From positions 1-47,244 of the forward strand of contig JAIQGL010000041.1 in NCBI GenBank assembly GCA_020072585.1: a DNA stretch of 47,244 nt, in the 5' to 3' direction. The position numbers were made by a program, and so were the translations under genes. The first letter of the stretch is position 1. The number at the start of each line of letters is the position of its first letter. Source of the stretch: Terriglobia bacterium. Lineage in GTDB: Bacteria; Acidobacteriota; Terriglobia; Terriglobales; Acidobacteriaceae. Under the pieces are notes generated by a model that was not told the DNA's origin, ran no database searches, and saw nothing but the letters and a program-made list of their open reading frames with translations. Of the stretch, positions 16,514-23,699 are shown one piece after another.

Positions 16514-18184
16514 CTAAAACAGCTTGCCCTGCGCTGGATTGACCATGCGCGCTATTTCGAAGTACGTCTTCTTTGCCGCGCCGGGCAGATGGGTTTTGCG
16601 AAAGAAGAGCGTCCGCAGGTAGCGCTTGCTGAGCGATCCGGAGAGATAGGCTTCATGCATCTCCGCGCCCAGCATGGCGCCCAGATGGCGGACCAGAAAC
16701 TCGCGCTTTTTTCCGGTGGAAGCGATGCCGGTGGCAATCACGCGCGGCAGTTCGGAGCGCAGACGCGCATGCGCTTCTGATTCTTTATGCAGGACCAGGA
16801 ATTCAACCATCTCGCGGTGTTCGCGCTGGCTGAACGTGGTCTGTGTGTTCGCGGCGGCACGCGGCCGTCCGCTGAGCGCCCGGAAATCGTGGTGACGAAG
16901 CACCGGATAATGAGGCAACAACACCCTCGCGCCAAAAGTGGTAAAGGCGCGGTCAACCACGTCAAAATAAAAATGGTCCTGCTGTGAGCTGCCTTTCCAC
17001 GGACCATTGGAGCATGCCGGGCCGCGGCATTCGTTCTGGACAAACCGCACGGCCTCTTCCGCCGCGTTCGAAAGCTGAAACCGTTTGATGAGGAGCAGAT
17101 TGTGTTTGGGCGAATAGACACAGCCCTGGTTGCGCAGCTTTTCCAGGACGGGCCGGCGATCGGACGCGGAAATCTGCTTTTGCGCCAGCAGTTTTTCAAA
17201 GTCCTCGGCGCCGGGACGGAGATAAACCTCAGGATAGTCTTCAATCAACGCGCTGGAGTGGCCGCCGGTCGCGGGCGAATATTGTTCCAGTCCCATGGAA
17301 CGCAGAAACGTGTCGACGAGATTATAAAACGTAGGCGCAAGATCGGGCTGGCCGGGCTGGGTCCGCCATTTACCAATGTAGATGCGGTAGCTCTCGTATT
17401 TTTCCAGCGGCGTGGCGTTGAAGACGCACAGCACGTCCTCGGTGAGTTGCACCCCATGGATGCTGTCACTCAGCTCTCCCGCGGCTTTCCAGTAAAGTTC
17501 GTCAAGGTTCTGCAGCACGGTAAGCACGCGATCACGCGGACGAAGCACGCGCAGCCATTGCGGCAGATGGTTGGGCGCAAGATGGGCCTCACCAAAAAGA
17601 GTGAGCACGCGCGCCTCAGGATGCGCGCGGCGAATCTGCGCAATCTGCGCGGCAGCATGGCGGTCGCGGGCCGCGATCTTGCGCATGTTGCCGCGCGGCT
17701 TCAGATCAATGCCGTAAATTGGGCAGCCAAATTTACGCGCCTGCCGCAGCAGGTGCGCGAACGGCTCCCAGTCATAGCCCCATTCGTCGTCATAGCGAAT
17801 ACCGGCGCGCAGTTCCTCTTCGCTGGTTTCGCCGCGCAACCATTCGTCCAGCGCATATTGGTTGCGGCTGAAAGCCATTTCCAATGCCAGCACAACCGGG
17901 CGGCCGCCCTGCACAAGCTGGCCAACCAGGGAAGCAGCAAAATCCTGTGACGCGGCAAGCGCGTGGTAATCGCCCACCAGAATCACGTCCGCCGCAGCAT
18001 AATGTTGTTTGAGTTCAGTGTCGGTAAGGGCGCGGCGATAATCGCGGAAAGCTTCACTGAAATCGCGGATATACTTCAGCCGTCCGTGCGGATCGGTGGC
18101 GCTGATCTCTCGCTTCACTTGCAGCAGTGCGAGTTGCTGTGCCGCTGTGCGTCGTCGCGCTCGAATTGAGAATGCACTACCCAT
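16514..18184 (-). CDS. ChaN-like (haem-uptake/Tiki-fold) protein with extra C-terminal domain
   Basis: This is a 556-residue protein whose residues ~55-275 match the ChaN/Cofac_haem_bdg family: ADVILVGDYHALAASQDFAA (His74), VVLALEMAFSRNQYALDEWL, and TLFGEAHLAPNHLPQWL (His201). ChaN lipoproteins bind haem in the envelope, and the fold is shared with Tiki/EreA-type hydrolases. No signal peptide or lipobox is visible here, so location is uncertain. The remaining ~280 residues, including NECRGPACSNGPWKG and a charged helical end, have no function I can name; typical ChaN proteins are about half this length. The gene is divergent from ubiX across 105 bases. Confidence 0.75.
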   Translation of the reverse strand: MGSAFSIRARRRTAAQQLALLQVKREISATDPHGRLKYIRDFSEAFRDYRRALTDTELKQHYAAADVILVGDYHALAASQDFAASLVGQLVQGGRPVVLALEMAFSRNQYALDEWLRGETSEEELRAGIRYDDEWGYDWEPFAHLLRQARKFGCPIYGIDLKPRGNMRKIAARDRHAAAQIAQIRRAHPEARVLTLFGEAHLAPNHLPQWLRVLRPRDRVLTVLQNLDELYWKAAGELSDSIHGVQLTEDVLCVFNATPLEKYESYRIYIGKWRTQPGQPDLAPTFYNLVDTFLRSMGLEQYSPATGGHSSALIEDYPEVYLRPGAEDFEKLLAQKQISASDRRPVLEKLRNQGCVYSPKHNLLLIKRFQLSNAAEEAVRFVQNECRGPACSNGPWKGSSQQDHFYFDVVDRAFTTFGARVLLPHYPVLRHHDFRALSGRPRAAANTQTTFSQREHREMVEFLVLHKESEAHARLRSELPRVIATGIASTGKKREFLVRHLGAMLGAEMHEAYLSGSLSKRYLRTLFFRKTHLPGAAKKTYFEIARMVNPAQGKLF

Positions 18185-18289
18185 GAAGAGCCTGTTTGGC
18201 TTTTACTTGACTTTGGCGCAGGCCGCTCCCTATTCTCAGTTACTGTTAGTCTGTAACGTTGTTCTATAAGCCAGACATTACACCTTTAG

Positions 18290-18943
18290 ATGCCAAATCC
18301 GTTACATCCGACAGCCCATGTACTCACGGTGGCCGCCACGGGAGCAAGCGGCGCGCTGTTTACTCGCGCACTTTTGCAGGCAACCGAACGTGATGACCGC
18401 ATCAACACGGTAAATTTCATTGCCTCAGACAATGCCCTGCGCGTTTTTGCTGAAGAACTGGGCATCAAAGGCCGCAACAACCTTGTGCAGCAACTTATTG
18501 GCACGGAATCAAAGAAAATTCAGCCGCAGAATAATGACGATATTGGCGGCAACGTGGCCAGCGGCTCCTACCCGACGGACGCGATGATCGTGATTCCCTG
18601 CAGCATGGGGACTCTTGCGCGGATTGCTCACGGCCTGGCCGGCAACCTGATCGATCGCGCCGCCGATGTCTGCCTGAAAGAAAAGCGCCCGCTGGTGCTC
18701 TGCACGCGCGAGACGCCGCTGAACCGCGTGCACATCCGCAATATGGACTGGGCCGCCGAGGCCGGCGCGACGATCTACCCGCTGATCCCCACGTTTTATA
18801 ACCAGCCAAAAAGTTTTGACGAGATGGCGCACCAGTTTGCATGCAGGGTGTTGCAGTTTGTGGGATTGGAGCAGAAGGATGCGTACAGGTGGGGCGCAGA
18901 AAATCCACCACGGAGGCACGGAGACACGGAGAAGAGCCAATGA
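18290..18943 (+). CDS. ubiX: UbiX-like flavin prenyltransferase
   Basis: This is a 217-residue UbiX/Pad1 family enzyme, which attaches a dimethylallyl group to FMN to form the prenylated cofactor of UbiD decarboxylases. Family features are ATGASGALFTRALLQ at the flavin site and IPCSMGTLARIAHGLAGNLI. RAADVCLKEKRPLVLCTRET and NRVHIRNM..AAEAGATIYP follow, with a final FYNQPKSFDEM and Arg-containing helix. The last 12 residues (PPRRHGDTEKSQ) are not family sequence: they are encoded by a copy of dispersed repeat family B. The stop TGA overlaps the ATG of the next gene. No ubiD partner is in the window. Confidence 0.9.
   Translation: MPNPLHPTAHVLTVAATGASGALFTRALLQATERDDRINTVNFIASDNALRVFAEELGIKGRNNLVQQLIGTESKKIQPQNNDDIGGNVASGSYPTDAMIVIPCSMGTLARIAHGLAGNLIDRAADVCLKEKRPLVLCTRETPLNRVHIRNMDWAAEAGATIYPLIPTFYNQPKSFDEMAHQFACRVLQFVGLEQKDAYRWGAENPPRRHGDTEKSQ
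18905..18938 (+). repeat. dispersed repeat family B copy at a gene junction
   Basis: CCACCACGGAGGCACGG, then AGACACGGAGAAGAGCC. The first part is identical to the start of the element at 16298, and GGAGAAGAGCC recurs in that element's other arm. It encodes the last residues of the UbiX-like protein, and its GGAG at 18926-18929 is positioned as Shine-Dalgarno for the ATG at 18940. Confidence 0.8.
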
Positions 18944-19437
18944 AAATAGTTTCGTATGCGGTCGTTTTAAGCGTCATGTGGCTCGCCCAGCCTGTCTTTG
19001 CTCAGGCGCCCGCCGTCTCCGAAGAAAAACCCCCTCTCATTTTGCTCCAGGCCTTGCACTGTCTTGAAGCTAATCAGGGCTGGATGCGCTCGTACTTGAG
19101 AAAGCACAAGGATGCGTGGGTTTCCTTCTCCGTCGACACAGGTAACCCACCAGAGGTAGTGGCCTGGACGATTGTGGTGCGCGAATCTGAGCTGCGGGGA
19201 CATTTCTTTGAAGTGACCCGGGAAAACGATCATGGAACGATGGTGTTCAGGCTCCTGGATAGCGACGGCTTCACGACCAAACCAGGGAAGCTGGAATTTG
19301 ATCGCCTGTTCCCTTTGAGCTGGAAGTATTTTGAGCGGCGCATCAAGGACGCCCTGCAAAACCAGCGCTTCGTAATTTCAGCCAGCGAGATTCAATACCA
19401 GCAGGGGAGTTATACCTGCGACTGCACGCGCCACTGA
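18940..19437 (+). CDS. exported hypothetical protein
   Basis: This is a 165-residue secreted protein. The signal peptide MKIVSYAVVLSVMWLAQPVF ends at Ala-Gln-Ala. The mature part has no recognised family: LHCLEANQGWMRSYLRKHK, then strands DAWVSFSVDTGNPPEVVAWT and GTMVFRLLDSDGF, and a Cys pair near the end (YTCDCTRH). The frame is open further upstream to 18841, but ATG 18940 is chosen because it starts the signal peptide, overlaps the ubiX stop as ATGA, and has GGAG 10 bases upstream. It is translationally coupled to ubiX, although the link may be accidental since the junction is a repeat. Confidence 0.75.
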   Translation: MKIVSYAVVLSVMWLAQPVFAQAPAVSEEKPPLILLQALHCLEANQGWMRSYLRKHKDAWVSFSVDTGNPPEVVAWTIVVRESELRGHFFEVTRENDHGTMVFRLLDSDGFTTKPGKLEFDRLFPLSWKYFERRIKDALQNQRFVISASEIQYQQGSYTCDCTRH

Positions 19438-19458
19438 AAGGATTCAGACCAACAAACC

Positions 19459-19491
19459 GGAATTCGTGTTCATTCGCGTTGATTCGCGGCC
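19459..19491 (-). repeat. dispersed repeat family A copy at the Nudix stop codon
   Basis: Read on the minus strand: GGCCGCGAATCAACGCGAAT then GAACACGAATT, a variant of the 29-base unit at 8318 and 12851. It encodes the last residues (AANQRE) and the stop of the Nudix gene. Confidence 0.75.
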
Positions 19492-19955
19492 AGGAATGCT
19501 TTCCTAATCACTTCGAGCGCCGGTGGTTCCAGTTTGAATGCGGCCAATTCCGCCTGCGTTACCCAGCGCACATCGGCAGCATCTCCACCCGCGCGCAGCT
19601 CTCCCCTTTCCACGGTGCAGAGAAAATCAATCAACACATAGTGATATTGCGGGGCCTGGTTCTTGCCGGGAATGATGCGGTCCAGGACTTCGAGTACCTC
19701 ACCGGCCTTTACGATCAGTCCGGTCTCTTCGCGCGCTTCACGCTCAGCAGCGGTACGCAAGGTCTCTCCCAGTTCCACCACGCCACCAGGCAATGACCAT
19801 TCCCCAAGAAGCGGTGGGCTGCCGCGCTTCACCAGCAGCACGCGTCCCGGGTGAATAATGACCGCACCCACGCCGACGATGGGGCGATCAGGATACTCGC
19901 GCTGGGTCGGTACCGGGTGCGCAGGTATGGGCTTCTGCTTTCTGTCAGACTTCAT
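19470..19955 (-). CDS. Nudix hydrolase
   Basis: This is a 161-residue Nudix enzyme that hydrolyses a nucleoside-diphosphate-linked substrate. The Nudix box is complete: GGVVELGETLRTAAEREARE followed by ETGL, fitting Gx5Ex7REUxEExGU. The preceding strand is IVGVGAVIIHPGRVLLVKRG, and LLGEWSLPGG resembles the ADP-ribose pyrophosphatase/MutT-like subgroup. The family-typical sequence ends before the last six residues, which come from a family A repeat. Its ATG overlaps the stop of the upstream gene (ATGA, 19952-19955), so it is the third gene of the cupin-secreted protein-Nudix operon. The exact substrate is unknown. Confidence 0.88.
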   Translation of the reverse strand: MKSDRKQKPIPAHPVPTQREYPDRPIVGVGAVIIHPGRVLLVKRGSPPLLGEWSLPGGVVELGETLRTAAEREAREETGLIVKAGEVLEVLDRIIPGKNQAPQYHYVLIDFLCTVERGELRAGGDAADVRWVTQAELAAFKLEPPALEVIRKAFLAANQRE

Positions 19956-20416
19956 GGTAATGAGAAGAACGCTCGTGGCTGGAGGTCAGAAAACTTCCAA
20001 TCTTTCCCGGCGCGAACCGCGACAAAGTTCAGCTGGTCATTTCTTCGAACTGACGGGCCGCCGTTACGCGGCTCAATTTCCATTTCCGCGTCGACCGTCA
20101 CGGTTGCGCTCTCTGCCGTAACCTCAACCAGGTTCATGTGCACGCGAATGGACTCGGTCTGCGAGAAGAAAGAGTCAATCTGTTGTTTGAAGAGCGTGCC
20201 CTCTTTTATCTTTCCCAGGTCAAACAGCGCGAGAAACTGCTTTTGGCTGTGCCCCTGAAGCGCTTCGCTGAGCCGCAGCAGCATCCGCGAAGCGGCTCGG
20301 TCATCGAACACGTTCTGCTGTGGCGGATTCTGCGATGACGTCTGTGCCGGCAAGAACGTGGCGCAGAGAGACATCACTAGAATGGGCACCAGAACGACCT
20401 TCGCGCGTTTAGGCAC
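19952..20416 (-). CDS. exported hypothetical protein
   Basis: This is a 154-residue protein beginning with a signal peptide (VPKRAKVVLVPILVMSLC, then ATFLPAQ). The mature part contains LLRLSEALQGHSQKQFLALF, a helix-strand unit, and VHMNLVEVTAESATVTVDAE, with a C-terminal strand (FVAVRAGKDWKFSDL). This recalls NTF2/SnoaL-like cone folds used in many secreted unknown proteins, but that is only an impression. GTG at 20416 is preferred: GAAGG lies 8 bases upstream and it overlaps the cupin stop by 8 bases. ATG at 20437 is the alternative; the frame is open to 20590 inside the cupin gene. Confidence 0.65.
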   Translation of the reverse strand: MPKRAKVVLVPILVMSLCATFLPAQTSSQNPPQQNVFDDRAASRMLLRLSEALQGHSQKQFLALFDLGKIKEGTLFKQQIDSFFSQTESIRVHMNLVEVTAESATVTVDAEMEIEPRNGGPSVRRNDQLNFVAVRAGKDWKFSDLQPRAFFSLP

Positions 20417-20750
20417 GCTCGCCGCCTTCAGGCCCATAGAAGACCACCCAGACCAGCAGGTCTTCAGTGAAATCCTCAAAGCGGTGGACTTCGCCCGCGG
20501 CGGCAAAAAGCGCATCTCCGGGGCCGAACTGCATGCGCTCGCCCTCAACAAAAAACCAGCCACGGCCCGCCACAACAATATAGAGTTCATCGCGTGTGTG
20601 GGGCTGTTGCAGGTCGATGCCCTTGGGAGCGTAGATCTCCACGTTCAACGTGCCGTGGCTAAAAAGCTCAGCGTAGAGTTTGCCGTCTCTGGTGGGAATG
20701 GCCATTTGCGCGTCAGCAAGCTTGATAATTCGTGAAGGAGAAAATTCCAT
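20409..20750 (-). CDS. small cupin-domain protein
   Basis: This 113-residue single cupin barrel contains the first-motif equivalent QQPHTRDELYIVVAGRGWFF (His and Glu ligands of G(X)5HXH(X)3,4E(X)6G, with one His lacking) and the second-motif stretch GPGDALFAAAGEVHRFEDF, which supplies a His. Cupins of this size are metal-dependent enzymes or sensors; the activity is unknown. It is the first gene of a three-gene minus-strand operon (cupin, exported protein, Nudix), with overlaps at both junctions. Confidence 0.8.
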   Translation of the reverse strand: MEFSPSRIIKLADAQMAIPTRDGKLYAELFSHGTLNVEIYAPKGIDLQQPHTRDELYIVVAGRGWFFVEGERMQFGPGDALFAAAGEVHRFEDFTEDLLVWVVFYGPEGGERA

Positions 20751-20924
20751 TGGATTTGTGTCCCTTAAAAGGGGCTGCCTTTTCTACTCACCCATCGCTG
20801 CGCGGTGGGCCAACTTCTTAAACGCGCCTTCGGCGCTGGACATCCAGGCGATACGACTTAAAGTCATACCGTGTTACATTTGGCTCAAATTAAGAACATA
20901 TTCACGCTGTTGCACTTAGGTTTT

Positions 20925-21020
20925 CGCAAATCCGCGTTTATCTGCGCTCATTCGCGGCAAGATTTTGTTTTTTGCGAGCTCCCTTTTTCCGGATCAGGTC
21001 ATCACTGTTTATCAAGTGCA
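20925..21020. repeat. dispersed repeats families A and C in the cupin-nitroreductase gap
   Basis: A diverged family A copy in reverse (20925-20958, ending GCTCATTCGCGGC) is followed by a family C copy, CGGATCAGGTCATCACTG onward (20990-21020). The 286-base gap otherwise shows no coding signal. Confidence 0.6.
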
Positions 21021-21036
21021 AAAGTTTTTTTACGCT

Positions 21037-21717
21037 TCAAAACTCTATGCTCTCGCCCCACGTATCCGCAAACACTATGCGCGCAGGCTCAAATCTCCCG
21101 GCGTAAGGTTTATCGGGCCCCTTGAGCCGGCCAACGCAGAGCAGCGCCACAACGCGGACGCGCTCCGGAATTTTCAGCACGTCCTTGACCTGATCTTCCA
21201 TGAAGCCTTCCATTGCTGCGGTGTCATAGCCCAGCGTCTCAGCCGTCCACATCATGGTGGTAAAGGCAATCATGGTCTGGCGGTTGGCCCATAGATCAAA
21301 CGTGGGTTCAACCCCGGCAGCTTTGCCGGCGGGGCCGCCAAGAAATCCTGTGACAATCTTGCGAATACGGTCCTGCGCGGCTGGATCATTGAAGCCGTGT
21401 TCCGCGCTGATGCGTAGCACCTCTTCCAGATCGCCATCTTTCCAGCCCTGCGGATCGCCGCAGGCAACAATCACGGCACTGGCTTCTTCCACTTTCGCCT
21501 GTCCAAAGGCCGCCTGCCGTAACTTCTTTTTCTGCTCGCGGTCGCGCACCACCACAAAGCGCCATGGTTGAGTGTTATACCCGCTGGGCGCGTCCAGTCC
21601 GGCACGGACAATTTTTTCAAGATCGGCTGTATGAATAGGGACGTCTTCAAAGCTGGGTGTGGCGCGGCGCTCCTTGATGGCCTCACTCAGCGGCTTCTCT
21701 GCGGCAATTTTTGCCAT
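21037..21717 (-). CDS. nitroreductase family FMN oxidoreductase
   Basis: This is a 226-residue nitroreductase-fold protein. Signatures are the N-terminal EAIKERRATPSFEDVPI (FMN phosphate-binding Arg-rich motif), LDAPSGYNTQPWRFVVVRD, and the C-terminal VVALLCVGRLKGPDKPYAGR. Such enzymes reduce nitro compounds, quinones or flavins with NAD(P)H as homodimers. The ATG at 21717 has GGGAG 7 bases upstream; the in-frame upstream start at 21753 would add non-family residues. It is divergent from the LigD phosphoesterase gene across 87 bases. Confidence 0.88.
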   Translation of the reverse strand: MAKIAAEKPLSEAIKERRATPSFEDVPIHTADLEKIVRAGLDAPSGYNTQPWRFVVVRDREQKKKLRQAAFGQAKVEEASAVIVACGDPQGWKDGDLEEVLRISAEHGFNDPAAQDRIRKIVTGFLGGPAGKAAGVEPTFDLWANRQTMIAFTTMMWTAETLGYDTAAMEGFMEDQVKDVLKIPERVRVVALLCVGRLKGPDKPYAGRFEPARIVFADTWGESIEF

Positions 21718-21804
21718 GGTCGCTCCCGTACAATGAACCGGCAATTGTTGCACAGCGATTCGAAGTTAGCCAGAAGGGGCGGCAGGTTCTGCATCCAAAT
21801 TATT

Positions 21805-22605
21805 ATGGCACTGGACCAATACAACAAAAAACGCCGGTTTGACCATACGCCCGAACCAAAAGGCAAGTTGGAACGCGGCGAGCAACATCGATTTGTGGTG
21901 CAAAAGCATCGCGCATCACATTTGCATTACGACTTCCGTCTGGAGATGGATGGCGTTTTGAAATCATGGGCCGTGCCCAAAGGCCCTTCACTCAATCCCA
22001 GTGATAAGAGGCTGGCGATGCAGGTGGAAGACCATCCTGTTTCCTATTTCCATTTTGAGGGAAAGATTCCTGAAGGAAATTACGGGGCCGGCACCGTGAT
22101 GGTATGGGACACAGGCACATGGGAACCGCTGGGCGACGAACACCAGATGCTGGAGAAAGGCGACCTGAAGTTCAGGCTCGCGGGCGAAAAACTGAAAGGT
22201 GAGTTCGTGCTGGCAAAGATGCACTCACGCAGGCCAGGATCAAAGGGCACGGAGTGGCTGCTCATCAAGAAGAAAGATGAGGCGATGAAGCCGAACTTTG
22301 ATGTCGATAAGCTCGATTACTCGGTGCTCACAGACCGCAGCCTGAATGAGATCGCCGGCGATGATGGCTCGGCCGAGTGGGAGAGCAATCGTAAGTCGGC
22401 GGTCCGCAAAGGCGCGGAGTGGCTGTTTGAAGAGGATATAAAGCCTGGCAGGCAAAAGCAGATGAAGAAGACAGCCAGCAAAAACGCGCAGGCCCGTTCC
22501 GTAAAGACCACACCGGTGAAAACCATCTTTGTCAAAGCCTCTCCTGCGCAAACAAGGCCCCGCAAAGCTTCTGGCACAAGAAAAAAGTCGCGCCGCATAG
22601 CCTGA
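21805..22605 (+). CDS. stand-alone DNA ligase D 3'-phosphoesterase domain protein
   Basis: This is a 266-residue protein consisting of the LigD 3'-phosphoesterase (PE) domain plus a basic tail. The PE domain trims 3'-phosphates and ribonucleotides at broken DNA ends. Catalytic residues seen in Pseudomonas LigD are present in register: His35, His41, Asp43 and Arg45 in QKHRASHLHYDFRLEMDG, and His77 in VEDHPVSYFHFEG, plus KIPEGNYGAGTVMVWD. No ligase or polymerase domain follows; residues ~205-266 are Lys/Arg/Thr-rich and could bind DNA. The ATG at 21805 is chosen because the domain starts there. No ku or ligD gene is in the window. Confidence 0.88.
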   Translation: MALDQYNKKRRFDHTPEPKGKLERGEQHRFVVQKHRASHLHYDFRLEMDGVLKSWAVPKGPSLNPSDKRLAMQVEDHPVSYFHFEGKIPEGNYGAGTVMVWDTGTWEPLGDEHQMLEKGDLKFRLAGEKLKGEFVLAKMHSRRPGSKGTEWLLIKKKDEAMKPNFDVDKLDYSVLTDRSLNEIAGDDGSAEWESNRKSAVRKGAEWLFEEDIKPGRQKQMKKTASKNAQARSVKTTPVKTIFVKASPAQTRPRKASGTRKKSRRIA

Positions 22606-22641
22606 CTTCAGCGGCTGTTGCTCAGATTAGAATAAACAGCA

Positions 22642-23574
22642 GTGTCCCGTTCCCTTAAAGCGCATCTGCTGCTGGTGTTGGTTGCCCTGATCTGGGGCAG
22701 CACATTTGTGCTGGTCAAGGAAGCACTCAATGATGCTTCTCCGCTGGTTTTGAACGCCGCACGAATGATCATTGCCGCGGTTCTGCTGGCCCTTTTCTAT
22801 CGAAAAAAAATTGCCGTGCTGACCAAACCCGCGCTCACCGCTGGCATGATTGTGGGAGTCTTCCTTTATCTGGGCTATGCGCTCCAGACCAGCGGGCTGA
22901 GGCTGACCACGCCTTCGAAATCGGCCTTTCTTACCGGCACGTCATCCGTGCTAGTACCTCTGCTGCTGGTGGCAATCTGGCGGACGCACATTCATCTTTG
23001 GCGCGTTGTGGGAATCGTGCTCGCGCTGGCCGGCCTTTTTCTGATGACTGTACCAGCCGGTGGCGCGGGGCTCGCGGACTTCGCCAAGGTGAACCTGGGC
23101 GACATTCTAACCATAGGATGCGCTTTCTGCTTTGCGTTTCAGATCATCTTTCTGGGGCACGCCAGCCAGCGATTTCCGTTCGAGCAGATTGCCGTCTTGC
23201 AGGTGGGGACGGCCGCCATTCTAATGACGATAAGTGCACCATTTCTGGAGCATCCACATTTTCGCGCCACACCAACGGTGATTGCAGCCGTTTTGGTTAC
23301 CGGGGTTTTGTGTACGGCGGTCGCTTTCACCATTCAATCCTGGGCGCAGCAGTTTACCCCGGCCACCCATACAGCCTTGATATTCACCACGGAACCAGTC
23401 TTTGCCTGGTTGACATCCTTTATCTATCTCAAAGAGCGGCTTGGGGTTCGGACCGGACTGGGCGCCTTGATGATCCTGGGCGGGGTGCTGGTTTCTGAGC
23501 TGCTGGGCCAGGTGGAAAAGCCGGATGAAGTGGACGCTATGGATGGTGAACCTCTGGCCAGCTCTGGCGGATAA
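22642..23574 (+). CDS. EamA/DMT-superfamily permease
   Basis: This is a 310-residue membrane protein with ten predicted spans arranged as two EamA repeats. Repeat 1 begins LVALIWGSTFVLVKEALNDA and contains RMIIAAVLLALFYRK and TGTSSVLVPLLLVAIW. Repeat 2 contains GDILTIGCAFCFAFQIIF, TAVAFTIQSWAQQFTP and TTEPVFAWLTSFIYLKER. DMT carriers export or import small metabolites such as amino acids; the substrate cannot be inferred. GTG at 22642 is the start, 36 bases after the LigD-PE gene, so the two may share a transcript. Confidence 0.88.
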   Translation: MSRSLKAHLLLVLVALIWGSTFVLVKEALNDASPLVLNAARMIIAAVLLALFYRKKIAVLTKPALTAGMIVGVFLYLGYALQTSGLRLTTPSKSAFLTGTSSVLVPLLLVAIWRTHIHLWRVVGIVLALAGLFLMTVPAGGAGLADFAKVNLGDILTIGCAFCFAFQIIFLGHASQRFPFEQIAVLQVGTAAILMTISAPFLEHPHFRATPTVIAAVLVTGVLCTAVAFTIQSWAQQFTPATHTALIFTTEPVFAWLTSFIYLKERLGVRTGLGALMILGGVLVSELLGQVEKPDEVDAMDGEPLASSGG

Positions 23575-23633
23575 CGCGGGCTCCCGTTTTTGCGTCTAAT
23601 TTGATTGCGCTCCGGTAAATCAAAGGTTCCCGC

Positions 23634-23663
23634 CTGACTGGGCGGAAGTGTTGGATTTATAAT
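23634..23663 (+). promoter_or_regulatory. candidate promoter of the DegP/HtrA gene
   Basis: CTGACT (23634-23639) and a perfect TATAAT (23658-23663) are 18 bases apart. The start of transcription would be near 23670, giving a 30-base leader with GGAGGA at 23684-23689 and ATG at 23700. Confidence 0.5.
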
Positions 23664-23699
23664 ATACGGAGACCTTTTAGTCCGGAGGAAGACCAAGTT

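Noticed and set aside
17102-17950. 282-residue plus-strand open frame opposite the ChaN-like gene
   Set aside because: Shadow of a GC-rich coding gene; no start signal and no family pattern.
23575-23600. CGGG-CT-CCCG followed by five T after the DMT permease gene
   Set aside because: Stem of four pairs with a two-base loop cannot form a stable terminator.
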